Below are positions 57,875-64,000 of a DNA stretch of 64,000 bases, piece after piece. Positions within the stretch are counted from its first letter, which is position 1; the number at the start of each line of letters is the position of its first letter. The translations under genes and the position numbers were made by a program. A model generated the notes under the pieces. That model was not told where the DNA came from. It searched no databases and was given only the letters and a program-made list of their open reading frames with translations. This DNA is from Botryotinia globosa (Eukaryota > Ascomycota > Leotiomycetes > Helotiales > Sclerotiniaceae), in the NCBI GenBank assembly GCA_014898425.1, contig RCSZ01000016.1:434001-498000 (forward strand), in the 5' to 3' direction.

Positions 57875-58123
57875 GTTGATAGTGACACAAGAAGTGTAAA
57901 GAACCCAAAGATAATGGATAGAAAATTGGGGAGTGAAGTGTCCTAAAATATCTCTAGAACATTTGAAAGGCTGGAATTCATTACGAGGCCACGATTTCTG
58001 AGGGTCCACAGGTCTTCAAGGTTCAAGCGAGGCTGACCGTTCCGCGCCTCCGACCCATGCTATTGCTACATTGTTCCCATAAGTCAAAACGCACTTCACA
58101 TACAAGCTTCATGAAATTTAAGT

Positions 58124-60737
58124 ATGGCATCTCTTAATGGTGGTTCAGTGAGATCACTATATCCAAAAGGGCCAAGCTTTACTTTGGAAAACTTCTCAAG
58201 TAAAGACTTCATAGTGAGAGATTTTGTGGAAGAACTGTCCGAAAGTGCGATTCCGATAAACAGGCGCTCTGGACCAGCTCAACCGGCATTTGATGCCAAA
58301 CCATTCATAAGGACATTTGAAAGTATTTATACTCACTTCCTCAGTTATCAATACTACCAATGCTGATGAGGATTCAGGTGCGCTGCAACAGCTTGCGACA
58401 CTTTCAGATGAGCTAGAGGAAAAGGAGACAGACCTCCTGACATCTGTTCGGCGGGCCGAGATACAGCATGATCAAACATTAGACACTTTAGGGCGCAAGC
58501 TGGATGAATCAATTGATTCTTTTGAATCGCTCGATATAACACTAAATAATCCTAATGGCACGAATGGCGCAACCACAGATCGATATGGGCGACCGGAGGC
58601 AGGAGGAAACATTGCGGTTCAAATTGGAGAGCGACTTGAGGACTTAGACAAGCAGAGACGGCGTGCGATGGATGCCAACTTCTTAATACAATGCTGGATA
58701 GAAGTTAGCGAGAATGGTTCGCTCATATCTTTGGAAGATATGATCAGACGGCAAGGTGGAGGGGAAAACAAGGTTAGATCTGCTGTTATCGCCAGGCAAC
58801 TAATGCGCATGAGCCAGAGACTGGATCCGGCATCTTGGGCTAATGGTTCGAAAAAAGCCAATGGGATTACAAACGGCGTTGTTGGATACAAAGGCCATAA
58901 CACTAGGGAAATTATAGAGAAATTCTCTGAAACTTTAGAAAAGGATCTTTTGAAACAGTTTGACAACAGTTATCGGCGCCAGAACTTTGATGATATGCTC
59001 GAGTGCGCCAAGGTCTTACACGATTTCAACGGTGGATCTAGTGTCATTGGTACATTTGTCAATCAGCATCAATTCTTCATCGACCGAAGTCAACTTATTG
59101 CAGAGGAGGTCACAACCGACAATGAGACGTGGGAGATGTTAGCCGATCCCGACTCTGAGCCCCCAGGAGTTGAACCTAGCTTACAATCTCTCATTGATGA
59201 GATCAGAGCTGTGATGCAAGAGGAATCTTTCATTATCAAGCGAGCATTTCCATTCTATGAAGTCGTTCTCATCAAATTTATTCAGCGCATATTCCAGCAA
59301 TCTATCCAGCAGCGTCTAGAGATGGTGCTTGAAAAAGCCGACACCATTTCTTCTTTAGCCTTCCTTAGATCGTTGCATGCCTCAAGGACTTACATTAATA
59401 GCTTGATCGAAGACCTTAAAGCACACGGTCTTACAGAGCACCCCGAACCTTGCACAGCTCAAACTGCACAAAGTTTAGATCAGCAATTAGACGAACTATT
59501 CGTTCCATACCTGGTTGGAAATTCGTATATTGATCGAGAGAGGAAGAGTCTGGAGGAGCTCTTCTCTTCGTTGCTCTTTAAGTTTACCATCTACCACTCA
59601 CGGCGAAAAAAGGTTCCAACAGGTTTCATGGCTTCTTTGGCCCAACAGGGAAGTCAGCTGTTATCTTCGGCAAAGGATGCATACATCGATCGTCTCGACT
59701 CGTCTGAACTCACCCCCACTCAAAAGGCTATGATGTTACGTGTTGCTGGCCTCCGAGACCTTGATAACAATAAGAATGAGATTGAAGTCACAGATGAAGA
59801 CGGTGTGATTAGTGTCGCAAATGCCAAACGTATGCTTAAATGGCTTGCAGAGGGTGTGCGACGAGCGTTGGAGATGGGGAGTGGAAGCGACACACCTAAA
59901 GATGTCTCAGCCCTTCTGAACCTTCTGCTTAGCAGCATGGGTGAGGTGTATATCGAGACAGCACTTGAGGCTGCTGCCGAACGAGCCGCCGCTCAAGAGA
60001 ACATCAAAACCGAGCCTGATTTGGCCTACCTTCCTTCAGTGCGACCGGCAGTCATCATTACAAACGTGATGTCGCGGTTCATTAACACGGTACTCATACG
60101 CCTTGCAGAAACAAATACGACTGTTCGACGTGGCATGGAATCACAGACCAAAGCTAGTGTAGAGAGAATCGAAAAAAAGGCTAACGACATCATGCGCAGT
60201 ACCATTACTGTGGTACTGAACTGGATTACAAGGCTGTTGGCAGGCCAGAAAAAAACGGACTTTCGACCTAAGGATAGTGATCTTGGTTCAATTGAAACCT
60301 TACAAACTGCGACCTGTCTTGCTATCTGTAATTTTCTCCAGCGTGTGGCTAAGAATGCCACACAAGCTGTTGATGGGCAGAATCTCGAGGTATTTAGTTG
60401 TGAGCTCGCGATCAGCATTCGAGACATGCTGTTTGAACACTTCAAAAAGTTCCAAGTGAATGCTACTGGTGGTTTGATGGTTACGAAAGATATGTCAAGT
60501 TATGTATCCGCGCTGAAAGACTGGCCATTAACAAAGGATATCACGAGTGAAGTGGAAATCCTTAGCGACATTGGCAACTTGTTTATCGTTGGAGCAGAAG
60601 CTCTTAAAGAAAAATCGAGAGCTGTGCTTGCAAGTGGGGCCAGCAAGAAGTTGCAGAAAGCAGACTTCAAAGCTTTTGTGTTGAAGAGAGACGATTCGGG
60701 AAGCGTGGGAGTTCAAAGTGTGCTTGCAGGATTATGA
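58124..60737 (+). CDS. COG6: conserved oligomeric Golgi complex subunit 6
   Basis: Exons 58124-58322 and 58378-60737 join across a 55-base intron to 852 residues. The N-terminus MASLNGGSVRSLYPKGPSF is followed by FIVRDFVEELSESAIP and the COG6 coiled coil ALQQLATLSDELEEKETDLL. The long helical body includes DPASWANGSKK, FDDMLECAKVLHDFNGGSSV and VPYLVGNSYIDRERKSLEEL, and the length fits fungal COG6. The lobe B complex COG5-8 tethers retrograde vesicles at the Golgi and so supports glycosylation. Reading exon 2 alone would miss the conserved first 66 residues. Confidence 0.94.
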
Positions 60738-61078
60738 TACCAAAACTCGAAACGGATGTCAATTGGAAAGTAGGCGTTCAGGTGTAAGCAGGAAAACAAG
60801 GGTGAATAAAAGCCATCCCATATGAAAGGGCCTTCTTCGTCGTTCACCATTATCTATGAAGTTGTACAATATTACAAGACAAATACGTGTGCCGTATATG
60901 ACCTGCTCAAATACAGAGTTGGGAGGTTCTTCCTGATCCTATGAGATCCATAAAAGGATTCTTCTACGTGACCTTTCTCGGCCCATTACATCCATCGAAT
61001 CCCGCCATATAACGCCCTTTCAATGCCCAAACTCCATTGTTATCCTTTAATATCGTACAGGCGGTCTTCGCCATTGAC
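60738..61078. other. 3' spacer between converging COG6 and COX17
   Basis: 341 bases with no gene or repeat seen. Confidence 0.6.
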
Positions 61079-61456
61079 TCATGGCAAATTGAACCCAAAA
61101 CCAGCCATACAACTCTTATACTTTTCCACCATACTTGCACAGGCTACTTGCGGATCCTTGGCCGTGCTAAATAGCATACATTCGTCTCGAGCAGCTTTCT
61201 CATCTTTACATACGCAGCACGGCTTTTCCAGAAACTCCTTAGCTAATGTTCTAAATTTCCAATCATGAAAAGAAAATGGGTCCGTACCTTGGGCTTTGCA
61301 GAAGCTTCTCCAGTTGGTTTGAGATCTACGCCCATATTTGCGCTGGTGGCCGATGTAGCTAGTTTCAAAATCAATAACTTGCTCACTCGAAATGGATGGG
61401 GCAAGGAACTTTGGAGTAGAGAGAGACATACGCATGTTGATTGCAGATGTTGACAT
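61079..61456 (-). CDS. COX17: cytochrome c oxidase copper chaperone COX17
   Basis: Three exons, 61456-61432, 61358-61288 and 61237-61079, give 84 residues, usual for fungi. The metal site is KPCCVCKDEK with Cys39, Cys40 and Cys42. Twin Cx9C pairs are Cys42/Cys52 and Cys65/Cys75. The tail EKYKSCMAGFGF is diagnostic. The protein carries Cu(I) in the mitochondrial intermembrane space to Sco1 and Cox11 and is imported through the Mia40 disulfide relay, so no cleavable presequence is expected or seen. An unspliced 181-codon frame also covers the gene but would put unrelated residues before the Cys motif; splicing at GTATGT and GTACGG restores a normal start. Confidence 0.93.
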   Translation of the reverse strand: MSTSAINMRMSLSTPKFLAPSISSEQVIDFETSYIGHQRKYGRRSQTNWRSFCKAQGTDPFSFHDWKFRTLAKEFLEKPCCVCKDEKAARDECMLFSTAKDPQVACASMVEKYKSCMAGFGFNLP

Positions 61457-61894
61457 GTTCATATGTCGAATATCGTCTTTCAGAAGGCTTTGTAAATAGT
61501 ACATGTACACTTGGTTGTAATTTTGCCTCTCAATTTGTTGTGTTCTTGCAATATTTGTATGTGGAATTATATATTTGTATATGTATTTGTATTTGTAAGA
61601 AAGCTCCAAAATTACATCCATCACATAACATCACGACATTATTCCGGACCGAGCGGCCGTCTGCGGCCGATCTGTCGGTAAAAAGTCTCCCCGGTCCGAT
61701 GATCGACCAAATCGAGATTAGCCTGTCTTAACCCTGAGCATTTGAAGACCTGCAGCTGCAACCCCCACCACCTAAAAACATTGCCGCATCCATCAATTTC
61801 TACAATCTGCAACTAGATCTCTTACTTGCAAATTTTTGTTTTTTTTCCTGTCTCTTTCGAAACTTGTTATACTTGCGCAACTTCAAGACTCAAG
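61457..61894. promoter_or_regulatory. bidirectional promoter, COX17 / RNA1
   Basis: 438 bases between divergent start codons. A (TATTTGTA)-like AT-rich stretch at about 61553-61600 and a CGGCCG-containing GC-rich patch near 61650-61670 are visible; no factor is assigned. Confidence 0.45.
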
Positions 61895-63265
61895 ATGGCT
61901 ACCGCAACAAAAATCTTCTCGTTAGAAGGAAAGGGATTGAAATTGGATTCCGCCGCCGATGTCGAGCCGCATATCAAGACTTTGAGGGAGATGAAAGATG
62001 TGGAGGAAGTGAGATTTTTGGGAAACACTTTAGGCGTTGAGGCTTGTAGGGTGATTGGAGAGGTTTTGGAAGAGAAGACAAGTTTGAAGGTATGTCCAGT
62101 CTTCCTCCATCAATTTGTGTCTTATTTCCCTCGAGCGGGCATTTTAGATGCCTAGAACGACGGGCCAAATATAGTTGCTGACCTCTACATTAAGATTGCA
62201 AACCTGGCGGATATATTTACTGGACGTTTGCTTAACGAAATTCCACAAGCTCTTTCATCTCTCCTTACTGCTCTGCTCAAGCTCCCAAATTTGCATACGG
62301 TCAATTTGAATGATAATGCTTTTGGACTCAATACTCAAGCTCCGCTCGTCGCATTCCTTTCTTCGCACACTCCACTTCAACATCTCATCCTCAATAATAA
62401 CGGACTGGGACCTCATGCTGGGATTCTGATTGCAGATGCACTTAGCGCATTACACGCAAAGAAAGTCGAGGCACGTGCGGCAGGAAAACAAGTTCCGGAT
62501 TTGGAAACTGTCATTTGCGGACGCAACAGATTGGAGAATGGCAGTATGACGGCTTGGGCAAAGGCATATAGCTTGCATACCGGTGTAAAGGAAGTCAAGA
62601 TGGTACAGAATGGCATTCGGCAAGAGGGAATTAGTCACTTGTTGAGTGAGGGTTTGAAATATGCTAAGGACATTGAGATTCTCGATCTACAAGACAATAC
62701 TTTTACAATTACGGGTTCGAAGGCCTTGGCTAAAGTCGTGGGAGGATGGGCCAATATTCAGGAGTTGGGTGTTGGAGATTCCTTGCTGGGTGGGAAAGGA
62801 AGTGTTATTTTTGCAGAAGCTTTGAAGAAGGGCAAAAACACCAAGTTGGAGATTTTAAGATTGCAGTTCAATGATATTGGAGTAAAGGGCCTAACAGTCT
62901 TTACCGCCGCTGCGAAGGAGGCTCTACCAAAGTTGAAGAAGATTGAGTTGAATGGAAACAAATTCGACGAGGATCATGATTGCATTGTGGAGTTGAAGGA
63001 GTTGCTGGAGGAAAGAAAGGAGAAGTTAGCGGGTGAGATAATCATTGAGGATGATTGGGGTCTTGACGAATTGGAGGATTTGGAAGGAGAAAGTGATGAA
63101 GATAGTGATGAGGAAGAAGAAGAAGAAGAGGAAGAACAAGAGGAGCAAAGAGAAAAATTGATCCACGACGCAGAGGAAGCTCAAGAAGGAGAACCTGTTG
63201 CACAAAGAGAGGACAAGGATGTCGATGACCTCGCAAAGGTTCTCGGCAAGAACCTCCAAGTCTGA
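61895..63265 (+). CDS. RNA1: Ran GTPase-activating protein (RanGAP)
   Basis: Exons 61895-62089 and 62195-63265 give 421 residues. The product starts MATATKIFSLEGKGLKLDSA and continues with leucine-rich repeats of the ribonuclease-inhibitor type, for example LHTVNLNDNAFG, LQHLILNNNGLGPHAG, VKEVKMVQNGIRQEG, IEILDLQDNTFT, LEILRLQFNDIG and LKKIELNGNKFDED. NIADIFTGR-like ANLADIFTGR follows the first repeat, and CGRNRLENGS supplies the conserved Arg region of the active face. A Glu/Asp-rich C-terminal tail matches yeast Rna1. The protein stimulates GTP hydrolysis by Ran in the cytoplasm and so sets the direction of nuclear transport. Confidence 0.96.
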
Positions 63266-64000
63266 AAAGCGTAATACGATTATGAATGATGGATTTTGGA
63301 TGATTTTGGCGGAAATGAATTTTCAAGGTTGTTATGGCCAAGGAATGGTTTGGTTGGATGGGTAGAACACGTTGAGGGAAAGGAAAGAGAGAATTCGGGC
63401 GGAGCTCTTTGTGCATACCCCCACTCATGTCACTGAAGTAGAACCTTCGGTTTTCTGTTTCATGCACATATGCATAGCATGGTATAATTGCTTCTTTCTT
63501 GACGAAAGTTGGCGTTGCGAGCATTCCCGTAGATAGATACTATTAGACCGGTAAAGAAATGACATTTCTTTGCCATCCAAATAAATACTATTCGTTGTTG
63601 ATTCAATTTTCATCCGACTATTGTATGTCAATAAGAAGCTTACACACCAATTAACTAACCTTCAGTACCTCAGAGCTCACCCAATAACATTTGGACCAAG
63701 ATTATTGAGGCTCTTCCACATCATCTCCATTCGCCTGTCCAGTATGTATGTCATGTCTATGTAATCTTACCATCAAACTCCGAACTCGGTAACCAATCAT
63801 GTTGAAAACATCCGATTCGTTACCGAATTGACTTTTTCAGCAGTCATCATTTTAAAGCCTCCATCCACCAGATCTAGATCTTTTGATTATATATCAAAAT
63901 TCCATAAAAACAACCAGGATCTGATTACTCACATTATCTGGAAGAAGAACAAGTCTAAAGTTCTATGTGATAGGTATACAGTATAATACAGATTCCATAT
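63266..64000. other. downstream of RNA1, no gene recognised to window end
   Basis: Two antisense frames extend from the RNA1 acidic tail but look like shadows. Nothing else is recognisable in the last 735 bases. Confidence 0.55.

Overview
The window is nuclear DNA of a filamentous ascomycete. Genes carry short GT-AG introns of about 45-70 bases, intergenic DNA is AT-leaning, and the proteins are of Pezizomycotina type (Clr5-domain, Zn2Cys6, CorA-like TM). The overall protein flavour suggests Leotiomycetes, possibly Sclerotiniaceae such as Botrytis or Sclerotinia; that assignment is an impression, not a search result. I rebuilt 24 protein genes by splicing across reading frames. In nearly all of them the exon phases close exactly.

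Layout. 0-2 kb: a 5'-truncated phosphate/Git1-type MFS transporter. 3-8 kb: a 16-exon gene that joins a SERAC1-like alpha/beta hydrolase to a C-terminal CorA-type membrane domain with a GMN motif. 8.6-11.4 kb: a Clr5-domain protein. 12.7-13.3 kb: an uncertain small gene. 13.5-17 kb: ribosomal proteins uS19 (S15) and P2, and histone chaperone SPT2. 18 kb: a small glycine-rich protein. 19.7-21.1 kb: a Zn2Cys6 transcription factor. 22.6-25.4 kb: cystathionine gamma-lyase and an HSL-type esterase. 27-38.9 kb: a NUFIP/CCCH protein, RPC25, the complex I 17.8 kDa subunit, a small chromodomain protein, SIL1, LSM2 and the cross-link repair nuclease PSO2. 38.9-53.3 kb: a 14.4-kb tract whose only recognisable gene is the REG1-like PP1 regulator; the rest is non-coding and dense in micro- and minisatellites. 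53.3-63.3 kb: a compact housekeeping block (TRM5, an ALKBH2-like demethylase, NUS1, COG6, COX17 and RanGAP RNA1), with three divergent pairs and one tight convergent pair.

Most genes are conserved housekeeping functions: translation, RNA polymerase III and U6 snRNP, ER and Golgi function, DNA repair, mitochondrial biogenesis. They form no pathway cluster, and I saw no secondary-metabolite cluster, transposon, rRNA or convincing tRNA. The signals most worth a second look are: the hydrolase-CorA fusion; a palindromic decamer TACCTAGGTA with eight exact copies, all non-coding; three block-switched satellites around REG1; two GC-AG introns with the same GCAAGT donor; and a 63-base gap between the chromodomain gene and SIL1.
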